Assembly: GCA_036320915.1 (NCBI GenBank)
Contig: JAXBDG010000021.1
Location: 62,001 to 126,000 of the forward strand
DNA: 64,000 nucleotides
From: Linnemannia elongata
Lineage: Eukaryota; Mortierellomycota; Mortierellomycetes; Mortierellales; Mortierellaceae
Direction of reading: 5' to 3'
Shown: positions 13,200 to 25,586 of the stretch, piece by piece
Layout of the letters: the number at the start of each line of letters is the position of its first letter
How positions within the stretch are numbered: the stretch's first letter is position 1
Translations under genes and position numbers: made by a program
The notes under the pieces: model-generated
Database searches by the model: none
What the model saw: only the letters and a program-made list of their open reading frames with translations
What the model was told of the DNA's origin: nothing

Positions 13200-14336
13200 T
13201 GTTGTTGTTGGCGGAGGCCGTGGCGGTTGTTTGCTGCTGCTGGATAGACGGTAGTGAGGTAGGGGGGAGGTGGGGAGATGACTCGAGTACGATTCGGTGG
13301 TAGCTATTGACAGACTTGGCAGAGGCGCATGTGTGTGTCTATTATTGCAACCGTGGATTAGTTTAGCTCGTAGTTGTCTTCTTGGCATCAAAAAAACTCA
13401 ACCCTTTTATACAACATAACTTGAATTAAAATCAAAGTGGTGCTTGAATGTTTAAAGATCGTTGTTTACTTTAAAAGAGAGGAATAGATAGGTGGATTGA
13501 AACAAACATGAAAAAGAGGAAGAGGCTGCGTCGAAGGGAGTCGGAGAGTGGGGTTGGTGGTGTTCTTGGTGAAGACAAATAGAAGTAGGAGGTTGGAGTC
13601 GAGGGTTCTGTCATTGTTTACTTAATTAAAGCACTCGAAGTTTTTTGTACCAGGCATATCCATGATCCAATCAATGATTCTTCTGCCTCTTGTCTCCTGT
13701 CTCCTGTCTCCTGCATGTGGTTCCCTGTTCCCAAGTCCAAAAGAATAGAGAAGGAGAGTAAAGAAAAGTCAACCACGGTGAAGGGGTGGGGGGTGATGGT
13801 TAGAGGATAAAGTGACGACGCCTCTTCCGTCAAAAGTCGACCCGAACACCTGGGCAGAGCCCAAGACTTCTAGCGGACGGGTCACCCCTCACGACCCGGT
13901 ATATATGAAAACAATATACATTGTCATTGTACAGTACTCTCAGATACCAAAATAAAATTAATTACGATCGGCATTTCGAAATCCGCCACAGTGTATGCGT
14001 ATGGTACATGGACGTACATGGACGTACATGATGTACTGTACATTGTCGAGATAAGATGGGGGTATATGTTCAAAAGAGGTATGCTGTATTTATATGTGAG
14101 TGTTTTGTGTCTATTATATGTTTTGGTTATTGTTTGGGCAGACAGGATCTACAACGCCGGATACTTTTCTGTTTAACCCCCGCGGGTTGATTTGAACAGA
14201 GGGATATGATAAATTATGAAGAGGGGGGTGAGTATGAGAATAAGTACGTGCATGGCAGAGAGGAATGGGTCATGAAAAAAAGGAAATGAAGAAAACGAAA
14301 GAAAAAAATAACAAAAAGAAAGGAAAAAAGAAGAGC
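13200..14336. other. Intergenic between convergent MFS copy 2 and Frizzled-like gene
   Basis: 1.1 kb holding two 3' UTRs. It contains a repeated chctcctgtct-type run near 13693-13712 and a cluster of TGTAC words at 13917-14045 listed separately. No gene is seen. Confidence 0.65.
13925..14045. repeat. Inverted repeat plus 10-bp tandem repeat rich in GTAC
   Basis: The word at 13925-13937 (cattgtacagtac) is the reverse complement, with one mismatch, of 14033-14045. Between them, 14004-14032 holds nearly three copies of gtacatggac. A TATA-like stretch (tatatatg) lies just before it, near 13901. Confidence 0.6.
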
Positions 14337-15582
14337 TTAGATGACATAGAACTCGTCTTCCTCCCGTCTCCGGCTCCTCCGTCCACCACAGCAGATCCAT
14401 CCACTCATATACTCCTTCCACTCCGAGACAAGTGTTCCCTTGAAGAACAGCAAGAAGACCCACAGACCCGTCGTACTGACCAATCCCTCGGTGATCATCA
14501 TAAAAATGAAATCGGGGACATGGCCGCTTGCGTACTTGGCGCCGCACTCTTCCTGGTTACCGAGCCTGTTGAAGATGCACAACTGCCAGGTGCTCATCCA
14601 GGTGGTGTCGGTCTTAGAACCTTCGACGAGGTAGAAGGACCAGTAGATAAGAACTGAGGACGAGACGACGAGCGCCAGGACGGCGGCACGCCACTGGATG
14701 CGGATGGCGTTCATGACGTGGCGACGGTGAGAAATCCTTGCGGCACGACCGGAAGAAAGTGTAGAGTGGGAAACGGTTTCCGAGTTCTCGGCCTGCAAGG
14801 TAATTCGGATAATATGTGCGAAGGTAGCAATGTGGAGCAATGTGGAAGGGATCATGATCAAACCCAGAGGGGCAAACAACAGCACTGCAGCAGTGTCTGC
14901 AGAAGCCATGCACATGGACGAGTTGGTCCAGCCGAGCGAATTGGTAACGACAGCGATGGCCGCAAAGGCAGCAGGGATAATCCATCCAATGACATGCGAC
15001 AACCAGGCCTTTCTCGACAACCAGTTCGAGTTCCAGACGGTGTGCAGATGCAAGTTGATGATGACGATTGACAGCCAGGCGGTAGTCGCAATAGCGCCAA
15101 AGAGCAACCAGGCTCCCTGGATAGTACACAGCTTGTTGTTGTAGGATGTCGCGGGCGAGATACCGTTGGCGGCACACTGGACACGAGTAGCATCACCAAA
15201 GGAAGGAGCAACAGCGGCACCAAAGATGGCGGTGGCGATCGAGGCAAAGAGAATCAAGTTGGAAGGGTGCTGCAGCTTATCGGGGAGGACGATATAGGAG
15301 ATAGCAAGGACGAGGGCGAGGACTGCAGAGATGGCCTTAAGGATGTCGGTGACAAAGAATCCTGTCTTGAGAAGATCAGCCTTGTAGTAGTTGTCTGTTT
15401 GGGGGCAAGGGAGACAGCATCCACAAGCACAGTTGACGTCGTCGGTGTTTCGTTGTCCGTTGGTTGTCTTAAAAACAGTATCCACCACGAAGGGGGAGAC
15501 GCACTCTGTATATGGCACCATGCATGTCGAGTTCATGCTCTTGGCTATTTTGTCAGAATGAATAAAAGTTGTTCCTTGTTTT

Positions 15583-15622
<40 letters not shown>

Positions 15623-17147
15623 GATTGTCCCAGTAACAGAAAAGGATCGCCACAATGGTAGCACAGGATTCCTCTACGTGTTTTTGATATTAAAACATGC
15701 TCAACCAAAGTTTCTTTTTCTTTTTTTCTAGAAAGAACAACAAGAAGAAAGGAACTTACTGGGGAGGGAGTTACAAGAGCCATCGCCCTGGAACTGGACA
15801 GGTCCGCCAGGGTATTTGTCGGTGTTAGGGACGGCGGCGGCGCAGTTGGGGAGCATGTCGGTCATGCCCAGGAGCTGAAAGTTGGCCGTGCAAGAGTCGA
15901 GCACTGACTGGCACGAGGACTTGCAGGCGAACAAGACATTATAGCTGTTGCCTGTTTGTTATTGTTGTTATTTGTTCAATAAGGGAAATAAGTTCGAAGA
16001 CAAAGAGGTGACTATGGTTAATAGTGGGTCAACAATCCCATCAGAACAACGAAATCTCTCGTCTGGATCATATGGCTTTCTCCATCATAAACGAAGAAGG
16101 GACGGGAACTGAGAAATATGGGAAGGTAAAGGAAATGGTGAAGGATAAAAAAGGCCCTGTGTCCAGGCGCGTCGAGAACCACGTCGAACACGTAAACAGA
16201 AACGACATTTTGGACATGTGTCCTCCCGCGCACGCATCTTATACATATCACTCTCATTTATACATGCAACGCAGTACATCAAAAATGTCTCTGTTCAGAT
16301 AGACAGACAGGCAGACAGACAGATAAACAAAGGACTTACCATAACCGCTCGAGACTGGACGGGGGTAGGCGACGGAACAGGCATGGCGCAAGTAGGCCGA
16401 GTTACAGGGATCGGGCAGGCTATAGATCGTCTCGATTTTACTTTTGATCAGCTGCTGCTCAATATCGACCACTTTTACTCCATCTGCCAACCAGACCTGG
16501 TAGTCAATAAACCCCTATAAAATCGGAAGGAGATGTACCAATGGGAAAGTATTTGTTAGGTAACCGTGCTTTTGTTTGTTTGTTTGTTTTGTGAAATTGT
16601 GAGGCCTCAGGCCAGGAGAATGAATTAAGCAGCACACAACTTACTTTGCAGACGGTTCCATTGTAGGGCACCACTATAAAAGCGAACGAGCGAATGCAAA
16701 CAAAATCATAAGGTTAGCAATATTACTTTTGCAGCAAGAGGGTGCAACGGAAACAACTCCCCGCCACAACGACCATTCATGAAAGTGGAGGTTGGTTGGA
16801 TGGTTGGTTGGATTGTAAGGGGTGTTTGTTCTTCCTGGAGCCGGTGAGTGGAGTTCAGACGAGACGCAAGAACGACAACAAAATAAGAAATGAACAAAGA
16901 AGCATGGAAAAACAACGGATGAATAAAAATAGATCCCTGCCAGCCTGTCTGTCAGGTCAACGTTGAGATGTGTTTGCGAAAGGACAGATGGTTGTTGTTG
17001 TGTGCGTATGTGCCTGAGAGCTCTCAATCCATCCCTCTCTTCTCCGCTGTTCCCGTTCGATAACATAAACACACCTCACAACTTCATAGCCAAGCAGACA
17101 AAATAAGAAACTGCTCATCATGAAGGTGAGGTAAAAAAGAACGGGAA

Positions 17148-17179
<32 letters not shown>

Positions 17180-19434
17180 CGTATATGTGTTGATACTGTT
17201 GCTGTTGTTCATAGAAAACGATAGCTAGGCCCGCGATGTCGTTATTTCTCTTATTTGTTTGTAGTTTTCTCTTTGCACTCTCGCTGTTCTTTGTTTGGGT
17301 TTGGGTTGTCCATTCAGCGTCCATCTTTCTTTTTCTTGGTTTTCTAGGACCTGGATCCTGATAACAGGACCCACGCACCATCCACGTTGCTTAGGGCAGA
17401 TACATATTCAGGCAATGTACATCTCCCAATACAGTTTCTACCATCAACCCTCTTTACATAAATGCATTTTCAGCCATCCCTCTCAAAGCAAATGTAGCAC
17501 CAAGCAAGTAGCGAACACACTAGCACCCCTGTTTTGCTTATGCGATAAATGTCAATGAAGAAATGAAAGAGACAGATGCACCCGTTTACACAAGCACCAC
17601 CAGACAGGCAACGAGGTTTTTCCTTTGTACGCCCATCCAATCTCGTTTACACATGGGATCCGAAAGGGTCTAAACGGTCCTACAATTGAATCTCCTCCTA
17701 TTTTCCCTTCCTTTCCAGATCGTAATCGTTGGAGAGCCATCGACAACATCCAACCTCCGAACACCACCTGTTGTTCAAGCGTAGAGGAGTGAAGGTTGCG
17801 AATGGCGTGGAATGGAGCGTAGGTGATGATAGTAAAAGCGAAACTCCTGTTCACGAAATGAATGAAAGAATGAATAAAGAAAAAAAAAAAGTTCGATGCC
17901 GATCGACGCAGTAGTTGTTTGTCCGTCCCCTCTCTAACTTTCTCCTCTCTTCTCTCTGCGTACCCACTTTTTTTTTTATGTCGTTCATGTACCTCTCTCT
18001 CTATTTCTCCTTTTTCTGTTGATGTCCGTCATGCATGTCAAAGGAGTAATAATCTTGCATTTGGACCACTGCTCTTGTCATGTTGTCAAGTTGTTTGGAT
18101 GTCTATTTTCCCCCGCCCCTCTTTGGTCAGCAACCTTGCAGGGTATGTCGTCCCACTTGGTTGCTTTTTTTTTCATTCATAATGGTTGGTTCTTTTTCCT
18201 GTTTTTCTTGTGACACATTGAAGGCGAAATATAGCTCTCGATGTTCTTATGATTCTTGGTCATTAGCAATTTGCTCCTGTTCCTTGTTTCTAGCGCCGTG
18301 AGCAACAATGAAAGTAGAACCATGCTCCTCTTCTCCGGCAGCGAGTCCTCTCAATCGCCAATTGCATGTTTGCGATTAAAGAGGAGGTTGGATGTGCAAC
18401 CGTTGTCCTCCCGAAAAGACAGAAAAGAGAGAGAGCCGTATTCGCACTAAGAAAAAAGACATGTCCTTCTCTCGCGACCTTTTACTCAGTGCTCATAATT
18501 TTTTATCAGCTCCATTCATTCACTGCCCCCCATTCATTCATTCAGTCACTCACTCACTCTGCCCGTCCTTTTTGTTCATTCGGAAATACACTCTGCGAGA
18601 GAGACCATGCCTCCTCCCTCTCATTTTTCTCCTCTAATTTCTCCACCTCCTCTGTTCTTTAGAGTTCAAAATGCGTTTGCGCCCAAGAAATAAAGAACAA
18701 GATGAACAAAAAAAATGAAAACCCGTAAACCATATTCACACGAACAAGAAATTGGGACACCATTTTCATGTTACACTGCCCCCTCCCCCTCATTCATCAT
18801 CTCATCCCCCCCCCCCCCCCCCCCATTCCCCCATTCCCCATCGCAGTTGTCCGACCTTCTTTGTGTCCTGGTTATTTCATCCTCTGTACTACCGCAAAAC
18901 CGACCTTAACCCTGACGCCCCAAATATATGTGTTGAAAATCAAGCTACCTAGGGTGTGTCAGCAAAACCCAAAGTCTCCAAGAAAAAAGGAAATGAAAAA
19001 GAGCGAAGGAGAACAAAAAGAAAAACGTCGTAGGTAACTGAGACAGTGGAGGAACATCATCGAACGAAGTTGAACTCCACAGTTTCCTCCACAAGAGAAA
19101 CCCGGAAAACGAGGACCAGAAAAAAAATAATCCATGCGTCCGTCCGTCTGTCTTTTGTTGTCTCAGGTACCAAACAAAACCAGCGAAATGGAAAAAGGGC
19201 AGTTGTGAACGACTGAACGTTCTTCTGATTTCTGGGTTCCAAAGAAAACCCCTTATGTATATGGCGTAAGGCTGCTGCTTGGTTGCGTTGGTTGGTTGCG
19301 TGTTGGATTGTGTTCGGAGAAAGAGGGAGGGTGAACGTACTTTGACCATAAGCGGCGACTTGTTGGACGGAAGTAGAGAGTAGCGTTGCCATGGAAGCAA
19401 GCAAGGCCATCGACAAGCCTCTGGAGAGCTTCAT
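14337..19434 (-). CDS. Frizzled/Smoothened-like seven-helix receptor with cysteine-rich ectodomain
   Basis: Exons in transcript order are 19341-19434, 16645-16673 (29 nt), 16340-16514, 15760-15951 and 14337-15544, in phase, 565 residues. Exon 1 encodes a signal peptide (about residues 1-28). Residues 30-200 form a Cys-rich ectodomain in the manner of the Frizzled CRD, with paired Cys around DPCNSAYLRHAC, FACKSSCQSVLDSC and CGCCLPC. Seven hydrophobic helices follow, at about 227-249, 258-279, 307-329, 346-365, 382-410, 447-470 and 509-532, then a short tail rich in Arg and Glu. Frizzled-like receptors are known in fungi and amoebae, but their ligand is not. I see no clear KTxxxW Dishevelled-binding motif. 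It should act at the plasma membrane as a G-protein- or kinase-coupled sensor. Exon 1 is the least certain link because of the long first intron. Confidence 0.82.
15585..15621. repeat. Homopolymer T tract (37 bp)
   Basis: Lies in the last intron (15545-15759) of the Frizzled-like gene; read as A on the coding strand. Confidence 0.95.
16674..19340 (-). other. Very long first intron of the Frizzled-like gene (2,667 bp)
   Basis: Donor GTACGT follows the signal-peptide exon and acceptor TTTATAG precedes a 29-nt exon; the phase (1) fits on both sides. No domain-bearing ORF is seen within it on either strand. It contains a 19-base C run on the + strand at 18806-18824 and GA/CT-rich blocks near 17147-17180. 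Confidence 0.6.
18806..18824. repeat. Homopolymer C tract (19 bp)
   Basis: Inside the long intron of the Frizzled-like gene. Confidence 0.95.
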
Positions 19435-19995
19435 TGTGTGTTGTTAGTAGCTTTTGTTGTGGAGGGTTGAGAGTGGAGGGGGGGTATGAGGATGGAGGTT
19501 GTTCTTGTTTGTTGGAGGGTAAGAGTTGAGAGTGAAGGTGAGCGAGAGAGGAAATGAAGAAAGGAGGGAGGACAGTGAAGAGCGATATGTGTATGTGTGT
19601 GACGAAAGTGATGAATGAATCGGGTACAATATGATAGGTACAATAAGTACAAGGAAAGAGAGTTTTGATTTGCAGGGTTTGGGGGTGTCAGGTCAGGGGT
19701 GCAGGGGTAAAAACGAAGTGAAGGAGAGTTGAGAGGAAGAAGGTAGATAATTGAGAGTGGGAGTGAAGGAAGGGAGGATAGGTGGATGAAGAGAAAGAAA
19801 AGGTGAAAGGAAGATCCCGTTAAGAGGGTGGAGGTGGAGAAGAGGGAAAGGTAAAGGAAGGAAGGACGAGGGAAGGGGGCGTGGAAGAGAGGGTGAATAA
19901 CAAAGCGTTGAAAAAAGGAAAAGAAGAAAAAGAAGAAGCAAAAGAAAACAAAGAAGGAAGAGAAGAAGAGAGAGAAGAAGAATCAGATGGAAGAG

Positions 19996-20034
<39 letters not shown>

Positions 20035-20590
20035 GTCGCTGTCTGGTCCTTCCGTCCTTGCCATTTGCCATGATTCTCAGTCCTCTTCCCTATTATTATC
20101 ATCAGACAATCAATCAATCGTACTGTTACCAGCCATTTGAGTCGATCAACAGCACTTACACACCCGATATCCCTCAACATACATACACACCCATCCAACA
20201 GTAATCAATCAGGAGTATATAACAATCTTGCGCTGTGTTCAAATAACATATGTACAGTACTGCAGCCATCACCTTCGGACATTGAATCCATTCATTCATA
20301 CATCGCTCCAACTCCAGACATAGAAAAAGAGGACTTTCAACCAACACCACCACCACTCAGGCACAAACATCCCTTCCTACCATTAGATAATAAAAACCGC
20401 AATTTAACCACACTAATAGAAAAACGTTTACAACATTCCGTCATTGACACGAGCAAAAAGGTGAAAGAAGAAAACCTAGTGCTCAGAAAAAACTAGTCGC
20501 TAGAATACAAAATACTATCGGTCTACGAAGAACTAAAAACGAGAGAGGAAATGAAGAAACGAAAAGAGGGTAGAAAAGTCTCAATTTTGC
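19435..20590. other. Intergenic, Frizzled-like promoter and Kelch gene 3' end
   Basis: 1.16 kb. The proximal 600 bp are purine-rich on + (pyrimidine-rich on the Frizzled-like coding strand), with an A33 tract. The + ORF at 20137-20496 has no known motif. Confidence 0.65.
19999..20031. repeat. Homopolymer A tract (33 bp)
   Basis: In the upstream flank of the Frizzled-like gene. Confidence 0.95.
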
Positions 20591-23081
20591 TTAGTACTGA
20601 GGCTGGATAGACGGCCGAGGCATCAGTGGAGGTGGGCTCTGCGGCAGAGGTTGCCGGTATGGTTCTGACTGATACATCTTCTGACCCTGCTGATATTCTA
20701 GTGGCTGTGGCTGCAGTTGCTCTTGATGGCCAAGAAACGACCGCTGGTGTTCAAGCAACGCCTGAGGTGCTCCAGGTGGAGCAGGCTCGATCACAAATCC
20801 AAAACCTTCTCCTCCTTGAGGCCCACTCACAATCCTCTTGGGCATCGGAGGCGAGGTATTGGGATAGAGAATCGCCTGAGGATCTGATCCTGATGATATT
20901 CGAGAGTAGCCGGTCTGTGACGAGATACCAGACAGGTACTTTTCGCGGTCTCGGTCGGCATAAAATCCTCCATCGTGGTAATCGCTCCCTGTTGATGCAT
21001 ACCCAGGGCCAACAGAGGGAGCAGTTGCCGGTCCTGTCAGTCCTGCGTATTGGTAGTTGGCCACTCCAGAGGTGTCAAGATTAAGCGACTGGGGGTCATT
21101 GAACCGACGACCACTTCCGGTGACACTGTGTTCGGACATGTAAGGCGAGTCCTCTGGTATTGTTGGCTGGTGCGAGATGGCTGTTGGTGGTGGCGGGTAG
21201 TAAACAGATCCATCGCTCTGATAAGACTGTCGTCCCCGTTCCGGCCTATGCTCGTTGGTGTTTAAAAAGTTGAGGGTCGTCGGTGTAGTCGCAGTTGAGT
21301 ATCCTTCGCCGTTTCCATAACTGCCATCAACACTCAGCCGTGGATCGAAAAGCGCCTCGTCCGAAAGCTTGAGCGACTGGTACTGTCCTGTAGTGGTGTT
21401 GAAACCTGGTGGAGGTGGTCTTGGGGGTGATACTCCGGGCCTGTGATGTTCCTCCATGCTGTTGACACCGGCCGTCTCGTACGACGTATCCTTGCCAGGC
21501 GGGGGGTGCTTTCTCCGCTTGTGCCAACACACGATACCAAAGATAGCGAGCGCCAAGACGGCAACAACTCCTCCAATAATGCCTCCCAACGCTCCAGCGG
21601 AGAGACCCTGACTATGGTTTCCGCCACTGCCATCGGGGTTGCTGCCAGTGCCGCCGCTAGGTGGGTAGGTTCCTCCTGGATATCCAGTGCTGTTGCTGTT
21701 ACCCCCAGACATAGCCGCAGAGGGCGTGTAAGTCGTCTGCCATTGAGACTTCGACAGTGAGTACAAGAGCAGGGCATCAGCGCCCGTAGGTACTCCATTG
21801 AGAGTGTTAGGAGAGGCGAGGAATCCACCCCAGACCATAAACGTGTCGTCGACAATGGCGCAGGCAGCATTGCCTCGCCCTTGGCCAGGGTATTTTGTGA
21901 CAGTCCATGTCCATGTGGCGGTGTTGAGAATATAGATGTTTGGATCGCCTGGGCCTGCCCCACCGATGAATCCACCAAACACTGCAATCAGCGACCCATC
22001 GCCATCTATTGGTAATATGTTTAAACAAGAAAGGCTGTCGATGAGCATGAAGAAAGCAGTAAGTGCAATTAGATCACCAAGGGGTTCAAGAATGTGAACT
22101 TACTAGTGGCGGCACAGGCGGAGGATCGACCATAGTTGAAGGGACCATTTGTAGTCTGCCCGTTCGAAGAAAAAGGACAAAAATAAACAGAAGCGTTAAT
22201 GGTTGGCGACAATTACATTTTTAGACGAGGGACAATGCGCGATTGGATGCATGTGTGTACGCATGAGCGTGTGGGAGTAAACAAGAGAAAAGAGTTTGGG
22301 CATTGCTGGTCATTTGTTTTACCTGTGTGGTCCAGTAGCCAGTATCGGGGTGATAGAGCAAAAGACCTTGAGCCGCTCCCCCCGCCTTGTAGTTGCCTCC
22401 GATGACAACCATGGCATTCAGCTTGGCCGACCAAACCGCACTATAAGTTGAGACACTTTGTGGTCCCGGCGCGGGTGTCGTAACCTCGGTCACTGACTGT
22501 GTCGCAACATCGTACGTCGTAAACATATTTGAGTAGATACTCCCTGCCGGCCCAGCATCTCCTCCCAGAATATAAACCTTGTTGGCAGACGGATTGGTGA
22601 CGACGTCAAAGTCTCTCCGCGAGTTATCGTTTATCCCCTGTGGGTTGACTTCCTTCCAAGTCCCCGAGGGGATGTCGAAGATGTTGACGAACGAGTTTGG
22701 GATCACGTTGGGTTCGGCGGCTGTGTCGCGTCCAAAGACGATGAAGGTCTTGTTGTCGGCTGAGCGCCCTCCCGAATGATAAGCATTGTAGGGTCCGAGG
22801 GCGAGGGGAGTCCATGCGGGTGTACTAGTGGTCCAGCTGGTGGTTAGATCTAGTGCCCAGAGAGACTGCAAGAGTTGATCACCTTGGAGGGAGCCTCCGT
22901 GGACATAGAATTTTTTGCCGACAACCTTGTATGCTGCTCCTCCACAGGGTTGGGGCTGTCCTTGAGCATTGACGAATTGGATATTGTTGTTGTTGTTGCT
23001 AAAGGAGAGGAGACAGGCGAGGGCAAAAAGGATGCGTGTGGATGTGGAAGGTGAGGAAGAGGAGGAGAAAAGTTGTCGCAT
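20591..23081 (-). CDS. Kelch-repeat single-pass membrane protein
   Basis: Exons 22323-23081, 22104-22155 and 20591-22005, in phase, 741 residues. Start chosen at MRQLF because a signal peptide follows (hydrophobic to about residue 38). Six Kelch-type strands are visible: FYVHGG at about 58, FIVFG at 113, VYILGG at 169, MVVIGG at 224, IAVFGG at 276 and FMVWGG at 325. They suggest a six-bladed beta-propeller outside the cell. One transmembrane helix lies at about 408-430 (ALGGIIGGVVAVLAL...), with HKRRK as stop-transfer signal. The cytoplasmic tail of about 300 residues is rich in Pro, Ser, Tyr and Gln and probably disordered, with PPRPPPPG-type stretches that could bind SH3 domains. Ligand and function are unknown; the layout is that of a surface sensor or adhesion protein. 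Its transmembrane core resembles that of the SH3 protein at 30071-32774. Confidence 0.85.
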
Positions 23082-25586
23082 GATTTTTTGTGGGTGCGAT
23101 TGAGGTGAAAAGGGGTTTGCGAGAAAATACAAAGGAGTCGAGATGGAGAGGAGAGGGAGGGCGAGGCTTTTCGCCCTGTCAAGTTGATACTATTACGAGA
23201 GTCGAGCTGACGAGTGTTTAGGAAGGAGGTTATTCTTGGCACTAGTGGTGATAAGTTGAAAGAAGTGGGGAGAAGGAAATGGGTGGGTGGAATTGACCGA
23301 CGAAGATGAAAGAAGTGAAAAAACTGGTGACAAAGAGATGAAAAGTAGAAAAAAAAAAGGTTGAGAGCCGAAGACGAAAACAAACAATGAAAAAAAGGTC
23401 AAGATCGACTAAACGGATATGAATAATGCGTGAGTATGTATATGTGTTGTGTGTGTCCGTGTGAGGGTCAGAGGGAGGTGCGTGTGAGATAAAAATAAGA
23501 GAGAGGGTCTAGAGCATGCCGCAGGAAGGAATGGGTGGGAATAAGATGAGTAGTAGGGTTACGAAGGTGGATTGAAGTAGGGGATTATGTACAGGATGGT
23601 GGAAAGTGGGGGCAACGACTAGGGATAGTGGGCGATAGAAATGAAGGGAAAGAGAGAGGAGGATAAAAAGAAGAGAAAAAAGAAAAAAAGAAAGAAGAAA
23701 AGAAAGGAAGAGGAGTGAAAAATGTAAAGGGCGAAGGTACATGGGAGGCTGCTAACGATGCATGCAACAACAAGAAGTGAGCTGACTTGGCGGGCTGGCG
23801 GACTGGCGGACTGGCAGGCTGGCTGGTTGACAGATGATGGGTGGAAAGGTCTGAAAACAAGTGCCCAACGGGCAATGGGAGGCAAACGTGAAAAATAACA
23901 ACACAACGTTAAAAGAGAGAGAGAGAGAGTGGGCGAGACCCGCCTATTTTTCTTTTCCTCCGCTACTTTTCTGGGCAGGTTTCCCACTGGCTGGGTCGCA
24001 CATTGTCCGCACGACTTGCGTGCTTGCGAAGCGAGAGTGAGAAAACGAAAGGGTAAGGAAAAAGAAAGGGGATGCGAGAGCACAGTTGATCACACGGGCG
24101 TGGTTCAGTCGCAACACCAATCTCTTCGGCCCACTCGACCACAAAGCTCTTCCTACGTATCGTTCCTCTCTCCTTGATGAATACACATTTTGACGAAGGG
24201 GGACAAATCTCACAAAAAAGAAGAGGGAAAGAGGGAATTCACTCACTTGCCATCTCCACTCTCACTTTGGTTTGCTTCCGGTGATAGATGAAGTGTTATT
24301 TGTTGCTTTGTCCAAAACGAAAAACGAACAAGACAAAGAATACACCGAGAAGAGGGGTGAGGAGGATGATCCAATCTGGAGCAATTGGGATGCGGCCTAC
24401 ACACAATGCATCCAATGACTGCATTCTCTCGTATTAGTGTCAGCCATGTCAGAAATTGAAAAACAAAACAAAACAAACGATCGTCTTTTGCTGCTCGTGC
24501 GATCCTCCCTCCTTACTGGTAATCTTTTACTCGAGATCCCATCTGGAAACGAACCATAAGGGTCTCTCTCCAAGTTCCCAAGAAAAAAAAAAAAGAAAGC
24601 AGCGCCTTCTTCCTCCCTCTATTCGTACCTACCGTCCTTTACCAACTGTCGACCTCTTCGCTTATGATCTCTACACTGCATCCTGGCCGGATAGTAACCC
24701 TAGTAGTGAACCTATTCCCCCTTTCCATTTGCATTCTATTCTCGGCCTCCAACCCCTCTTTCTTTCTCTTTCTCTTTTTGCACGAAAACCAACTCTTCCC
24801 TCCTTCCCTTCTAAAAATAAAGGAGACAGAAGGATCCGTTGTCCGTCGTCACCATCACCATTGCCCTTGTCATCGCTTTTTCTTGTGGACAAAAAAGGAT
24901 TGGAGAAGGGCTCCGCACTGCCACTCGTTTTGTGTTTTTCTTTTGTTTTTGTGTATTGTTGCTCACAGGGACTTCGGGGACGAACTGACCAAAGTCGAAA
25001 CGCAACCACAAAAAAAAACCTTCAACAAGAAGGCCCAAAGGAGGAATGAAAGTGAAGCAAGTCTTATCGTTCTTTGTGCGTTCTTCAAAAACTAGGCCAA
25101 GGATGACCTACAGGCGCTAACATGAGTCTCAACGAAGTACACTTGAAGAAGGAAGGAAGGGTACGACAGCCTATTGTGCTACTTCTTGTACCATGCCCAT
25201 GTAAACGTTCAAATGATCGAAAAAACGGCCGTGGCTGTGCCATTTGCATCATATACCTATGAACAGCCCGCCCAGGAAGCTAACAAAGCAAGTACGCTGC
25301 CAATTAGAGCAAGAATGACAGCACGACAACCTCTCTTTTAGTATATCCTCCAATCGCATACGCTATGGATGAACAACCAATGGTTCCAGTCTTTGTACAA
25401 TACCCCATGTAAACGTTCAATGGTCGAGAAAACGGTCGTGACTGTGCCTTTAGCATCTCTTGCACTTAAGAACGCACATCTCAGCTAACAAGCAACCTAG
25501 CAAAATAGCCTTGCAAAACCAACCTAACAAGTAGTATAAACTAGGACACCTAGTGTTTTATTATTATCATCATAGTCAATCGCGTT
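23082..25586. other. Intergenic, Kelch promoter to GNAT 3' end
   Basis: 2.5 kb. The part next to the Kelch gene is strongly pyrimidine-rich on the Kelch coding strand, as in other genes here. ORFs at 24456-25095 (+) are low-complexity and have no motif. A diverged 65-bp direct repeat lies at 25186-25457. Confidence 0.6.
25186..25457. repeat. Pair of diverged direct repeats of about 65 bp, 207 bp apart
   Basis: Copy 1 is 25186-25250 and copy 2 is 25393-25457. Shared blocks include catgtaaacgttcaa, cgaaaaaacgg/cgagaaaacgg, gctgtgcc/actgtgcc and gcatc. Weaker likeness (agctaacaa, aagcaa) continues for about 40-50 bp. Located just downstream of the GNAT stop codon. Nature unknown; it could be a degenerate tandem duplication, a structured 3' UTR or a mobile remnant. 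Confidence 0.65.

Noticed and set aside
15545..15653. Longer N-terminus of the Frizzled-like last exon with a poly-Lys stretch
   Set aside because: Comes from the T37 tract inside an intron; a good acceptor at 15545 gives the right phase to the previous exon.
20137..20496. 119-codon ORF antisense to the Kelch gene 3' flank
   Set aside because: No known motif and no good promoter; likely 3' UTR sequence of the Kelch gene read on the other strand.
24456..25095. Two overlapping + ORFs of 197 and 143 codons
   Set aside because: Low-complexity composition, no motif, overlapping frames in a CT-rich flank.
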